Source: Paenibacillus_V sp046244365
GTDB lineage: Bacteria; Bacillota; Bacilli; Paenibacillales; NBRC-103111
Assembly (NCBI RefSeq): GCF_046244365.1
Contig: NZ_CP176395.1
Span: 4,278,001 to 4,342,000 of the forward strand
Direction of reading: 5' to 3'
Length of the DNA stretch: 64,000 bases
In this document: in pieces, positions 9,015 through 16,808 of the stretch
Layout: the number at the start of each line of letters is the position of its first letter
Position numbering within the stretch: position 1 is the stretch's first letter
Made by a program: the position numbers and the translations under genes
Notes under the pieces: generated by a model
Told to the model about the DNA's origin: nothing
Databases searched by the model: none
Seen by the model: the letters and a program-made list of their open reading frames with translations, nothing else

Positions 9015-9059
9015 AAGGGGCTGTCTCCGGTCATTTCGATGACTGCAGGCAGTCCCTTT
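9015..9059 (+). terminator. Likely terminator hairpin
   Basis: AAGGGGCTG (9015-9023) pairs with the AGTCCCTT at 9051-9058, with an inner GTCAT/ATGAC stem. The downstream T-tract is short (TTTACGTTT), so efficiency is uncertain. Confidence 0.5.
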
Positions 9060-9076
9060 ACGTTTGAACGGGGCTT

Positions 9077-9105
9077 TTTACAAAAACGCGTTAAAAGGGT
9101 AAAAT
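9077..9105 (+). promoter_or_regulatory. Sigma-A type promoter for the M42 peptidase gene
   Basis: TTTACA at 9077-9082 and TAAAAT at 9100-9105, spacer 17 bases, 32 bases before the chosen start codon. Confidence 0.65.
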
Positions 9106-9136
9106 GCTTGTAGGTCAACTGAGAGAGGCGATAACG

Positions 9137-10168
9137 ATGAGCGAAATGAACAAACCTTACATACTTAACATCCTTAAGCAATTACTTGCGATTCCGAGTC
9201 CCAGCGGCTATTGCAAGGAGATCATGGACTATGTCCGCGATGAAACGGAGAAGCTGGGTTACAAGTTCGAAACTACGAATAAAGGCTGCGGAATCATCAC
9301 GGTGCCGGGCGTCAGTGAAGAAACACTTGCCCTGACTGCGCATGTGGATACGCTTGGCGCCATGGTTCGTTCGGTCAAGCCGAACGGCACGCTGCGGTTT
9401 ACATCCGTCGGAGGCTATATGATGGGGTCCGTGGAAGGCGAATACTGTCTCGTTCATACGCGGGGAGGTAAAACTGTAAGCGGGACGATCTTGACGACCA
9501 AGCCGTCCGTTCACGTGTATCCGGATGCCCGGGATATGAAGCGTGAAGAAGCCGTCATGGAAATTCGGCTGGACGAAACCGTGTCGAGCAAACAGGAAAC
9601 GGAAGCGCTCGGCATTCGTCCCGGCGACTTCGTCTCCTTCGATCCGCGCACGGAGTTCAAGGAGAACGGCTGGATCAAATCGCGCCATCTCGATGACAAA
9701 GCGGGCGTAGCGGCGCTATTCGGACTGCTGGAGCTATTGAAGCGCGAGCAACTGCAACCGGCCAAAACGCTATGCTTCCTCATTTCGGTCTACGAGGAGG
9801 TCGGACACGGCTCCTCTTATATTCCGGCTTCCGTTTCCGAGATGATTGCCATTGACATGGGAGCGCTCGGAGACGATTTGAACGGATCGGAGCTCGGCGT
9901 ATCCATATGCGCCAAAGATTCGTCGGGTCCCTACGATTACGAGATGACCACGCGATTGATCGCGCTGGCGGAGAGGGAGAAGCTCACGTACGCGGTGGAT
10001 ATTTATCCGCAGTACGGTTCGGATGCGTCGGCAGCCCTTCGCGGCGGCAATAATATTCGCGCTGCGCTGATCGGGCCGGGCGTACATGCTTCGCACACCC
10101 TGGAGCGGACGCACGAGCAAGCGATTTGGAATACGGTTTCGCTTTTGACCGCTTATGTGACGGAATAA
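9137..10168 (+). CDS. M42-family zinc aminopeptidase
   Basis: The protein has the M42 (glutamyl aminopeptidase/endoglucanase-like) landmarks in order: LTAHVDTLGAMV (metal-binding His and Asp, about residue 70), the Ser/Gly-rich region with PSVHVYPDARD, RHLDDKAGVAAL (bridging Asp), a YEEVGHGS stretch with the catalytic Glu pair, IDMGALG, and the C-terminal GVHASHTLERTH. M42 enzymes are cytosolic, often large tetrahedral assemblies that trim N-terminal residues from peptides. The ATG at 9137 has GAGAGAGGCG seven bases upstream; an earlier in-frame ATG at 9104 overlaps the -10 element and is rejected. 343 residues, normal for the family. Confidence 0.9.
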   Translation: MSEMNKPYILNILKQLLAIPSPSGYCKEIMDYVRDETEKLGYKFETTNKGCGIITVPGVSEETLALTAHVDTLGAMVRSVKPNGTLRFTSVGGYMMGSVEGEYCLVHTRGGKTVSGTILTTKPSVHVYPDARDMKREEAVMEIRLDETVSSKQETEALGIRPGDFVSFDPRTEFKENGWIKSRHLDDKAGVAALFGLLELLKREQLQPAKTLCFLISVYEEVGHGSSYIPASVSEMIAIDMGALGDDLNGSELGVSICAKDSSGPYDYEMTTRLIALAEREKLTYAVDIYPQYGSDASAALRGGNNIRAALIGPGVHASHTLERTHEQAIWNTVSLLTAYVTE

Positions 10169-10203
10169 CCGCATTTTTGTGCGAGACGGTTTTATCCGCC
10201 CTA

Positions 10204-10232
10204 TGTCGGTATAGGAACAAATATGCTATAAT
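10204..10232 (+). promoter_or_regulatory. Extended -10 promoter for the YkpA-like ABC-F gene
   Basis: TATAAT at 10227-10232 with TG at 10224-10225 (extended -10); the -35 region (TGTCGG at 10204-10209) is poor. Transcription would start near 10239, leaving a 5' leader of about 148 bases. Confidence 0.6.
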
Positions 10233-10238
10233 AGTGAA

Positions 10239-10386
10239 GATTTGTTGTCCGGAAGGACTAAATAGAGTCACCGCATCGGGAGGACTCGAATAAACCGATT
10301 GAGGGACCACGAGGAAACTTTCAACCGCTAGCTCGGGAGAGAACGTTTCCTACCAAATAATTGAGGTAAAGGCGGTAATCGTTACA
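10239..10386 (+). promoter_or_regulatory. Structured 5' leader of the YkpA-like ABC-F gene
   Basis: The leader can form at least two hairpins: ATCGG (10275-10279) with CCGAT (10295-10299), and AGGAAAC (10312-10318) with GTTTCCT (10345-10351) around an inner CCG/CGG pair. It matches no riboswitch class I recognise and lacks a T-tract. Attenuation leaders are known for other ABC-F genes, so an RNA-level control is plausible here but unproved. Confidence 0.4.
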
Positions 10387-12009
10387 ATGATTAGCACAAG
10401 CGGTATTACGTTGCGTTACGGCAGCAGAGCGCTGTTCGAGGACGTTAACATTAAATTTACACCCGGGAACTGCTACGGTTTGATCGGTGCCAACGGGGCC
10501 GGCAAATCGACGTTTTTGAAAATATTGTCCGGCGAAATCGAGCCTTCGCGCGGCGACGTGAACATCACGCCCGGCGAGCGCTTGGCCGTATTGAAGCAAA
10601 ACCATTTCGAGTACGACGAAATTCCGGTGCTTACGACGGTTATTAAAGGTCACGCCAAGCTGTTCCAGATCATGGAAGAGAAGGATGCTCTTTATGCAAA
10701 GGCCGATTTCTCCGATGAAGACGGAATGCGCGCAGCCGAGCTGGAAGGCGAGTTCGCCGAAATGAACGGGTGGGAGGCGGAATCCGATGCGGCGGAATTG
10801 CTGATCGGTCTCGGCATCTCGAAAAACATGCACGACCTTCTAATGAAGGAGCTTGAAGGAGACGAGAAGGTACGCGTCCTTCTAGCGCAAGCGTTGTTCG
10901 GCAATCCGAACATCCTGCTGCTCGATGAGCCTACCAACCATTTGGATCTCACTTCGATCGAATGGCTGGAGAACTTCCTCGGGAAGTTTGAAGGCACCGT
11001 CATTGTAGTATCCCATGACCGTCACTTCCTGAACCAAGTGTGTACGCATATCGCGGACATCGACTTCGGCAAAATTCAAATGTATGTCGGTAACTACGAC
11101 TTCTGGTACGAGTCCAGTCAGCTCGCTTTGAAGCTGCAGCGGGATGCGAACAAGAAGACCGAAGAGAAGCGCAAGGAGCTCGAGGAATTTATCCGCCGCT
11201 TTAGCGCCAACGCTTCGAAGGCGAAGCAAGCCACCTCCCGTAAGAAACTGCTTGAAAAGCTTACGCTGGAGGATATCAGACCTTCGAGCCGCAAATATCC
11301 GTTCATCAACTTCAAGCCGGAACGCGAAGCGGGCAAACAAATGCTTGCCGTCGACCGCATCAGCAAAAAAGTCGGCGACGAGCTGGTTCTGAACAATGTA
11401 ACGTTCACAGTGAACACGGGCGATAAAATCGCGTTCGTCGGTCCGAACGGATTGGCAAAAACGACCTTTTTCCAAGTCGTCATGAACGAGCTGGAAGCGG
11501 ACGCGGGCGAATTCAGCTGGGGAATCACGACATCGCGCGCATACTTTCCGAAGGACAACTCGGAGTACTTCAATACCGAATTGAACCTGGTCGACTGGCT
11601 TCGCCAATATTCGAAAGAGCAGGATGAAGGCTTTATCCGCGGCTTCCTCGGACGCATGCTTTTCTCGGGTGAAGAAGCGCTTAAGAAAGCGAACGTCCTC
11701 TCCGGGGGAGAGAAAGTGCGCTGTATGTTGTCCCGTATGATGATGACCGCAGGCAACGTGCTTATCCTTGACGAACCGACCAACCACTTGGACCTGGAGT
11801 CGATTACGGCGCTTAACAACGGCTTGATCGATTTTGACGGCACGATGCTGTTCGTCTCGCATGACCATAAGTTCCTCCAAACGATCGCCAACCGGATTAT
11901 CGAAATTACGCCGAACGGCGTGATCGACAAGCTGATGACGTATGATGAATATATGGAAAGCGAAGATGTGAAACGCCAGCGTGAAGCGATGTACGGCGAA
12001 GTGAAATAA
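10387..12009 (+). CDS. ykpA: ABC-F family ATPase, YkpA/YbiT-like
   Basis: Two ATP-binding cassettes on a 540-residue soluble protein. The first has GANGAGKST and LLLDEPTNHLD, but its signature is the degenerate LEGDEKVRV instead of LSGGQ. The second has an altered Walker A, GPNGLAKTT (Ala where Gly is expected), with LSGGE and ILDEPTNHLD. The divergent signature, the stretch HFLNQVCTHIADIDFG and the length match the YbiT/YkpA group as I remember it. ABC-F proteins bind the ribosomal E site and influence elongation. The gene is preceded by a ~150-base structured leader and followed by a strong terminator, so it is a single-gene unit. The ribosome binding site is AAAGGCGG about 12 bases upstream of the ATG. 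Confidence 0.9.
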   Translation: MISTSGITLRYGSRALFEDVNIKFTPGNCYGLIGANGAGKSTFLKILSGEIEPSRGDVNITPGERLAVLKQNHFEYDEIPVLTTVIKGHAKLFQIMEEKDALYAKADFSDEDGMRAAELEGEFAEMNGWEAESDAAELLIGLGISKNMHDLLMKELEGDEKVRVLLAQALFGNPNILLLDEPTNHLDLTSIEWLENFLGKFEGTVIVVSHDRHFLNQVCTHIADIDFGKIQMYVGNYDFWYESSQLALKLQRDANKKTEEKRKELEEFIRRFSANASKAKQATSRKKLLEKLTLEDIRPSSRKYPFINFKPEREAGKQMLAVDRISKKVGDELVLNNVTFTVNTGDKIAFVGPNGLAKTTFFQVVMNELEADAGEFSWGITTSRAYFPKDNSEYFNTELNLVDWLRQYSKEQDEGFIRGFLGRMLFSGEEALKKANVLSGGEKVRCMLSRMMMTAGNVLILDEPTNHLDLESITALNNGLIDFDGTMLFVSHDHKFLQTIANRIIEITPNGVIDKLMTYDEYMESEDVKRQREAMYGEVK

Positions 12010-12030
12010 GAATGAAGCGGAGCACGCAAA

Positions 12031-12068
12031 AAAAGGAAGGTCCCTGACGATTGCCGGGCCTTCCTTTT
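12031..12068 (+). terminator. Rho-independent terminator after ykpA
   Basis: AAAAGGAAGG at 12031-12040 pairs with CCTTCCTTTT at 12059-12068, with a CCC/GGG inner part. The A- and T-rich arms would let it act in both directions. Confidence 0.85.
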
Positions 12069-12136
12069 CATCCGCTTAAGCTATTCGCTCATCCGTATCG
12101 CAAGCCGAATACATAGCCGTTAAGTAAGACTGTACT

Positions 12137-12343
12137 CTAGCTCCCGCCAGTACGGCGGCGCTGGTTGTTGACTTTCTTGGTCATCTGACTAGCGACCTTC
12201 TTCGCTGCGTTGTCCTTGCCGTGAACATTTGAGCCATTCGATTGCGCTTGCTTCTTTTGTGCGAGCTTGTTTCGCACGGCGTCAGCTAGGCTCACTTTTT
12301 TCGGTTCGCCCGCTTCCGCTTCGTGGTTTGTCGATTCCGCCAT
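12137..12343 (-). CDS. Small basic protein, unknown function
   Basis: This 68-residue protein has an acidic N-terminus (AESTNHEAEAGEPKK) and a Lys/Arg/Gln/Asn-rich remainder ending in RRRTGGS. It has no cysteines or membrane segment. The composition recalls small nucleic-acid-binding or spore-core proteins, but I recognise no family. The ATG at 12343 has AAAGGTGGGTGAC in front; an upstream in-frame GTG at 12355 lies within that site. It is the only minus-strand gene between 6 and 16 kb. On the minus strand it would end toward the bidirectional terminator at 12031-12068. Confidence 0.6.
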   Translation of the reverse strand: MAESTNHEAEAGEPKKVSLADAVRNKLAQKKQAQSNGSNVHGKDNAAKKVASQMTKKVNNQRRRTGGS

Positions 12344-12446
12344 GTTGTCACCCACCTTTATTTACACTTTGCACATATTGTAATGCTTTTCTCGGCGGCA
12401 GGCAAGATGTCAATGCGAGAATGCGATCGAGAGGGGATGAAGAGCC

Positions 12447-13121
12447 ATGTACAGCAGGGATTACTTGGTGAGAATGATCGAACAGATGACGCAATCGCTC
12501 GGACAGCTGATGGGACTAAAAGTGGAGCGGAAAGAAGCGCAAGCGCTGCTTACGATCAACGAGCTGTGGGGGAAGTGGTTTCGGTTGAATTCCAGGCTGG
12601 CAGGATCGCTGTCGGAAAAAGATCTGATCGCCATGCTGTCCGTAAACGGGAACATCGAGCCCGTTCCGCTGCAGATGGCCGGTGTTCTGCTGAAAGAAGA
12701 GGGAGATTTCTACGAACTGCAGGGACAGCGTGACGAGAGCTATCGCCGCCGGCTCAAATCGCTTCAGCTGCTGCTCGCGGCAAGCGAGAACGGCGCGGAG
12801 AAGGAGCCGATAGACGGCGGTGTCCATATCGGCGAGCTGCTTGCCGCTCTTCGGCGGTATCAGCTTCCGGCAGAGGCATGCGAGCGGCTTTGGCGGCATT
12901 TTGAGAAGGAAGGCCAGTTTGCCAAAGCGGAGGATTTGCTGCACGAATGGCTGGAAAGCGCCGCTGCCGCAGGCGACCGTGAACTGGCTTCGGAAGCGGA
13001 GAAGCAGGGGATATCGTTCTACGAACGGCTGCTCGCCATGGATGACGACGACTTGCAAGCAGGAAGCTTGCCGCGCGAAGAAGTGCTGGAAGGACTACAC
13101 GCGCTGCAAGGCGTAAAATAA
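12447..13121 (+). CDS. DUF6483-like helical protein
   Basis: The 224-residue protein starts MYSRDYLVRMIEQ and is almost entirely helical, with repeated leucine-rich amphipathic stretches (about residues 5-40, 80-120, 125-205) that look like TPR-like or ARM-like packing. It resembles the uncharacterised DUF6483 family of Paenibacillaceae; this is from memory. The ribosome binding site is GAGAGGGGATGAAGAG. Its TAA overlaps the ATG of the radical SAM gene by one base (TAATG), so the two are translationally coupled and start an operon that probably runs to 16.7 kb. Confidence 0.65.
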   Translation: MYSRDYLVRMIEQMTQSLGQLMGLKVERKEAQALLTINELWGKWFRLNSRLAGSLSEKDLIAMLSVNGNIEPVPLQMAGVLLKEEGDFYELQGQRDESYRRRLKSLQLLLAASENGAEKEPIDGGVHIGELLAALRRYQLPAEACERLWRHFEKEGQFAKAEDLLHEWLESAAAAGDRELASEAEKQGISFYERLLAMDDDDLQAGSLPREEVLEGLHALQGVK

Positions 13122-13942
13122 TGGCGATTCAAATTTCGCATCGTCAGCCGAAGCAGCTGCTGAATCCCGCCACAGGCTTTTTAAACGGCTACAGCCATAC
13201 GTTAAATCCGTATACCGGATGCGCCTTTGCCTGCTCCTACTGCTACGTGAGGCGGATGCCCGTCGCGCTGTTTCGCAGCGAAGCGTGGGGGCAGTGGGTG
13301 GATGTGAAAGAGGGGGCGGCGTCCAAACTGTCTCAGGAGCTTGCGAAAGCGAAACGGAAGGGTCCCGTGACGATTTTCATGTCGTCAAGCACGGATCCGT
13401 ACCAGCCCGAGGAATATAAGCACCGGGTTACGCGCTCCTTGCTCGAAACGATGGCCGAAGATCCGCCGGACTTTCTATTCGTCCAAACACGCAGTCCGCT
13501 TGTCGTTAGAGACATCGATGTGCTTACCCGATTTAAAGGCCGCATACGTATAAGTATGACGGTGGAAACCGACCGGGAGGACATGCGCAAACTTTTCGCG
13601 CCAAGCTCGCCTCCGATTGCCGCCCGTCTGCGCGCCTTGCGACAACTCGCCGAAGCCGAACTGCCTGTGCAGGCGACGATCGCCCCGATGCTGCCCTGCT
13701 CCGACGAATTTGCCGCACGCTTAGCGGCCATTGTTCCGCGAGTGTGCTTGGATGATTACTACATGGGAGACGGCAGCGGAGGCAAGCGTACGGAAGCGCT
13801 AGGCGTTAAAAGCTTGTACGAAGAGCTCGGGCTGGAGTCATGGTACCGGCGTGGCGCATACGAATACGTGCTCGAACAACTGCGGCGTCATTTTTCGGAC
13901 GATCGCATTTTCATCAGCAAAGAAGGCTTCTTGCCAGGTTAG
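13121..13942 (+). CDS. Radical SAM protein (SplB/Rv2578c-like)
   Basis: The cluster motif is CAFACSYCYVRR near residue 33, a C-x3-C-x2-C radical SAM signature of the spore photoproduct lyase-like type. Next come VTIFMSSSTDPYQPEE and RSPLVVRDIDVL, both typical of the Rv2578c/SplB-related subgroup that often uses DNA or unknown substrates. At 273 residues it is shorter than true SplB (~340) and lacks its C-terminal substrate part as I know it, so its reaction is unknown. Its ATG overlaps the previous stop. Confidence 0.8.
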   Translation: MAIQISHRQPKQLLNPATGFLNGYSHTLNPYTGCAFACSYCYVRRMPVALFRSEAWGQWVDVKEGAASKLSQELAKAKRKGPVTIFMSSSTDPYQPEEYKHRVTRSLLETMAEDPPDFLFVQTRSPLVVRDIDVLTRFKGRIRISMTVETDREDMRKLFAPSSPPIAARLRALRQLAEAELPVQATIAPMLPCSDEFAARLAAIVPRVCLDDYYMGDGSGGKRTEALGVKSLYEELGLESWYRRGAYEYVLEQLRRHFSDDRIFISKEGFLPG

Positions 13943-13955
13943 GGGTTGGCGTCGC

Positions 13956-14450
13956 ATGATTCTTTATACGATATGTATGATACGCAGGGGAGACAGCCTT
14001 TTGCTGCTCAATCGACAGTCTGCTCCTTATATGGGTTCATGGAACGGCGTAGGCGGGAAAATCGAGGCAGGGGAATCGGAGGAAGCCGGCGTTCTTCGCG
14101 AGGTGCTCGAGGAAACCGGCATCGCTTTGCCGGGCGTGCGTTATAAAGGACTGGTTACATGGACGATTGACGGAGGGCGTTACGGCGGCATGCACGCATT
14201 CTTGTCCGATCTTCCGGAGGATTTCCTCTATGCAACCCCGATCGCGACGGATGAAGGCATACTGGATTGGAAAAGGATAGAATGGATCATGCACCCGGCT
14301 AATCAAGGCGTCGCGCACAATTTGCCTCATTTCTTAAAGCGGATGCTGGAGGATGACGGACTTTACGATCACCAGTGCGTATTTACTAACGGGGCGCTCG
14401 TTTCCGTACAATCCGTTCCGCTGCAAACCCGGGAGAAGGCGCGCGCATGA
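13956..14450 (+). CDS. Nudix hydrolase, MutT/8-oxo-dGTP-diphosphatase-like
   Basis: The Nudix box is complete: GGKIEAGESEEAGVLREVLE followed by ETG (about residues 32-54). The N-terminal MILYTICMIRRGDSLLLLNR and the WNGVGGK stretch resemble the MutT/YtkD-type 8-oxo-dGTP hydrolases of Firmicutes. It probably removes damaged nucleotides or a related diphosphate. The ATG at 13956 follows TTAGGGGTTGG. The last four bases overlap the next gene (ATGA), so translation is coupled with the thioredoxin-like gene. Confidence 0.85.
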   Translation: MILYTICMIRRGDSLLLLNRQSAPYMGSWNGVGGKIEAGESEEAGVLREVLEETGIALPGVRYKGLVTWTIDGGRYGGMHAFLSDLPEDFLYATPIATDEGILDWKRIEWIMHPANQGVAHNLPHFLKRMLEDDGLYDHQCVFTNGALVSVQSVPLQTREKARA

Positions 14451-14761
14451 AAGAGATCGACGAACGGAAGCTGATGGAAATGCTGGCGGACGATTCGAAT
14501 CGTTTTGCCGTATTTGCTTACACGCCTTTCTGCGGAACCTGTAAGCTGGCGAGCCGGATGCTCGGCATCGTCGAGCAAATGCTGCCGGATTTGCTTCTCG
14601 TGCAATGTAATGTCAATTTTGCCCCGCATTGGGTGCGAGTGCAGGAAATCGTTTCGGTGCCTTGTCTCATCCTGTATGAGCGCGGGAATGAAACAGCAAG
14701 GGCATACAGTATGAAATCCGTCGATGAGCTGTACCTGCTGCTAAAGCCGCTTACGAAGTGA
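14447..14761 (+). CDS. Thioredoxin-like protein
   Basis: The 104-residue protein has the redox motif FCGTCK (C-G-T-C, about residues 26-29) after a beta strand (FAVFAYTPF), and a cis-Pro site in IVSVPCLILYERG. This is the layout of cytosolic thioredoxin-family proteins, close to Bacillus YtpP-type proteins. The CGTC motif differs from the classic CGPC. No signal peptide. The start ATG overlaps the Nudix gene stop. Confidence 0.8.
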   Translation: MKEIDERKLMEMLADDSNRFAVFAYTPFCGTCKLASRMLGIVEQMLPDLLLVQCNVNFAPHWVRVQEIVSVPCLILYERGNETARAYSMKSVDELYLLLKPLTK

Positions 14762-14803
14762 ACTTGACGTGGAATTGTCTACGAAGAAAGGATGATAAAT
14801 GAG

Positions 14804-15184
14804 ATGTCGCATCCATGGGAAACGGGACAAATGGTTAGAGCCGGTTACAAAACGGGCGAATATGTCGGCGAAATCGTCGAACTTTCAGCTGAAAAAGCGG
14901 CAGTGCGCGTACTGGCGGTGCTCCGGCATCCGACACAGGGCGATCTGCATCGCCCGATGAACCCGGACGTCGGCTTTTTTCACCAAAGAAGGGCGCTGGC
15001 GTTTCAAGAAATCGCGTTGATGCCTCTGCAAACGTTGGAGCCTTATTCGCAGCGCGTTCCCGAATACAGAGAGTCGCTGGAAAAGGCGATTCAGTCGGAA
15101 ATCGACGCTTTCCATAGAACGCTTCGTTTTGCGGAGCGGTCCTTGGAAGAACTTGAAGCTTTAAAGCGCGATTATTTCGCGTAA
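14804..15184 (+). CDS. kapB: Kinase-associated protein B
   Basis: The sequence agrees well with Bacillus KapB as I remember it: GQMVRAGYKTGEYVGEI, then VLRHPTQGDLH, FFHQRRALAFQE, and LEELEALKRDYF at the C-terminus. KapB was described as needed for full activity of KinB, a kinase feeding the Spo0A phosphorelay, although it shows no lipoprotein signal here. The ATG at 14804 is chosen because AGAAAGGA at 14785-14792 overlaps the earlier ATG at 14792. 126 residues, family-typical. Its presence supports a spore-forming host. Confidence 0.85.
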   Translation: MSHPWETGQMVRAGYKTGEYVGEIVELSAEKAAVRVLAVLRHPTQGDLHRPMNPDVGFFHQRRALAFQEIALMPLQTLEPYSQRVPEYRESLEKAIQSEIDAFHRTLRFAERSLEELEALKRDYFA

Positions 15185-15208
15185 AATGGAAACGGGAGGC
15201 GGCCAGCC

Positions 15209-15994
15209 ATGAACGCGCACGAAATTGACTATCGGATAGTCGGCAATGAAATGCAGTATGTCGAAATCGAGTTGGACCCGCAGGAGAGCGTCATTGCCGA
15301 AGCCGGAAGCTTTATGATGATGGACGAGAGCATTCAGATGCAAACGATCTTCGGCGACGGCAGCTACGAGAACAAAGGCTTTATGAGCAAGCTGATGGGA
15401 GCGGGCAAACGGCTTCTTACGGGAGAAAGCCTGTTTATGACCGTTTTCACGAACGGCGGATACGGCAAGCAATCCGTGTCCTTTGCGGCCCCGTACCCCG
15501 GTAAAATCATTCCGCTCGATTTGAGCGAACTGGGCGGCAAGATCGTATGCCAAAAGGATTCCTATTTGTGCGCGGCAAAAGGCGTTTCCGTCGGCATCGA
15601 GTTTCAACGGAAGCTGGGGACCGGCTTCTTTGGCGGCGAAGGCTTTATCATGCAAAAGGTTGAAGGCGACGGTCTCGCGTTCGTGCACGCAGGCGGAACG
15701 GTTTGCGAGAAGATCTTGCAGCCCGGCCAAATGATTCGAATCGATACCGGCTGCTTGGTTGCCATGACCAAGGACGTCGATTACGATATAGAGTTTGTCA
15801 AAGGCGTCAAATCGGCCTTGTTCGGCGGAGAAGGCTTGTTCTTCGCGACGCTGCGCGGCCCGGGAAAAGTATGGATCCAATCGCTGCCGTTCAGCCGTTT
15901 GGCCGACCGGATTTCCTCCGCTGCAGGCACAGTCGGCCGCAAGGAAGAAGGAAGCGTGCTAGGCGGTCTCGGTCGAATGCTGGATGGAGATTGA
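15209..15994 (+). CDS. AIM24/TIGR00266 family protein
   Basis: The 261-residue protein shows the repeated beta-helix pattern of TIGR00266/AIM24 proteins: EIELDPQESVIAEAGSFMMMD near residue 15, then GESLFMTVFTN, GKIIPLDL, GGEGFIMQKVEGDG, FVHAGG and FGGEGLFFATLRGPG. Members are trimeric cytosolic or membrane-associated proteins with no assigned reaction. The ribosome binding site is GGGAGGCGGCC. It lies 24 bases after kapB, probably in the same operon. Confidence 0.9.
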   Translation: MNAHEIDYRIVGNEMQYVEIELDPQESVIAEAGSFMMMDESIQMQTIFGDGSYENKGFMSKLMGAGKRLLTGESLFMTVFTNGGYGKQSVSFAAPYPGKIIPLDLSELGGKIVCQKDSYLCAAKGVSVGIEFQRKLGTGFFGGEGFIMQKVEGDGLAFVHAGGTVCEKILQPGQMIRIDTGCLVAMTKDVDYDIEFVKGVKSALFGGEGLFFATLRGPGKVWIQSLPFSRLADRISSAAGTVGRKEEGSVLGGLGRMLDGD

Positions 15995-16042
15995 TCCGCA
16001 AGTATAGAAACGCATCATACAGCAAGAGGAGTTGCTTGTAGC

Positions 16043-16678
16043 TTGGAGTGGGTAGTGTTCAGCGTCATCGGAACGATCGCATTCGCCCTTAGCGGCGCGA
16101 TTGTGGCGATGGAGGAGGATTACGATATTTTGGGCGTGTTCGTATTGGGACTCGCGACAGCGTTCGGCGGCGGCATCATTCGCAATATTCTCATTGAAGC
16201 GCCGGTAACGATGATCTGGAACCAGGGCATGCTGTTGAAAATATCGCTCGTCGCGATGACGATCTTATTTTTTATGCCGGAGGGCTGGATCAGGCGCTGG
16301 AAATCGCTGGAATCCTTCTTCGATGCGATCGGGCTGGCGGCATTCGCCATTCAAGGCGCGCTGCACGCGGTTAAAATGGGGCTGCCGATCAGCGCGGCGA
16401 TGGTGGCGGCCGTTATGACGGGGACAGGCGGCGGTATCATACGCGACGTGCTGGCCAAACGTAAGCCGGTCGTGCTGCGCGACGAGATATATGCCGGGTG
16501 GGCGATCCTGGCGGGACTCGCCGTAGGATTTGGCATCGGCAAATCGACGTTCGAGCTTATGCTACTCTTCGCGGTCGTCGTCGTTCTGCGCATGCTGTCA
16601 GTCTTCTACAAATGGCGGCTGCCTCGCCGTTATTTATCTCGTTCCAAGCAGGAATACAACGGCGGCAAGACCATGTGA
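16043..16678 (+). CDS. TRIC-type (UPF0126) membrane channel protein
   Basis: About seven hydrophobic segments make up this 211-residue protein. Two internal repeats each carry the glycine-rich kink of the family: FGGGIIRNILI (about residue 48) and GTGGGIIRDVL (about residue 133). Bacterial TRIC/UPF0126 proteins form trimeric cation channels. The start is a TTG with AAGAGGAG upstream. The gene ends the 12.4-16.7 kb run; a strong bidirectional terminator follows. Confidence 0.88.
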   Translation: MEWVVFSVIGTIAFALSGAIVAMEEDYDILGVFVLGLATAFGGGIIRNILIEAPVTMIWNQGMLLKISLVAMTILFFMPEGWIRRWKSLESFFDAIGLAAFAIQGALHAVKMGLPISAAMVAAVMTGTGGGIIRDVLAKRKPVVLRDEIYAGWAILAGLAVGFGIGKSTFELMLLFAVVVVLRMLSVFYKWRLPRRYLSRSKQEYNGGKTM

Positions 16679-16758
16679 CCGCCGCGAATGCGGAGAGTGC
16701 GATGCACTTGAAGAAGGTATCGCCGAGTTCTAATTAGCTTGTCCGAATGCAAACAAAA

Positions 16759-16801
16759 AAAGACGGGAAGAGGCGGCGCAATGCCGCTCCTTTCCGTCTT
16801 T
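16759..16801. terminator. Bidirectional terminator between the TRIC gene and gcvPB
   Basis: AAAGACGGGAAGAGGCGGC pairs with GCCGCTCCTTTCCGTCTTT around a short loop. A-tract and T-tract flank both sides, so it can end both converging transcripts. Confidence 0.85.
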
Positions 16802-16808
16802 CGCTTTA

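Noticed and set aside
10234..10293. Possible upstream peptide (GTG start, 19 codons) in the ykpA leader
   Set aside because: The start codon lies before the predicted transcription start and has no ribosome binding site.
10882..11880. Long minus-strand frame (332 codons) opposite the YkpA-like gene
   Set aside because: Antisense shadow of a clearly coding ABC-F gene; composition is typical of a reverse-strand frame and no ribosome binding site is present.
12143..12343. Assignment of the small basic protein as a small acid-soluble spore protein
   Set aside because: Composition is suggestive but no SASP motif is visible, so no family name was given.
15161..15880. Minus-strand frame of 239 codons opposite the AIM24-like gene
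   Set aside because: Shadow frame; the plus-strand product matches a known family along its length.
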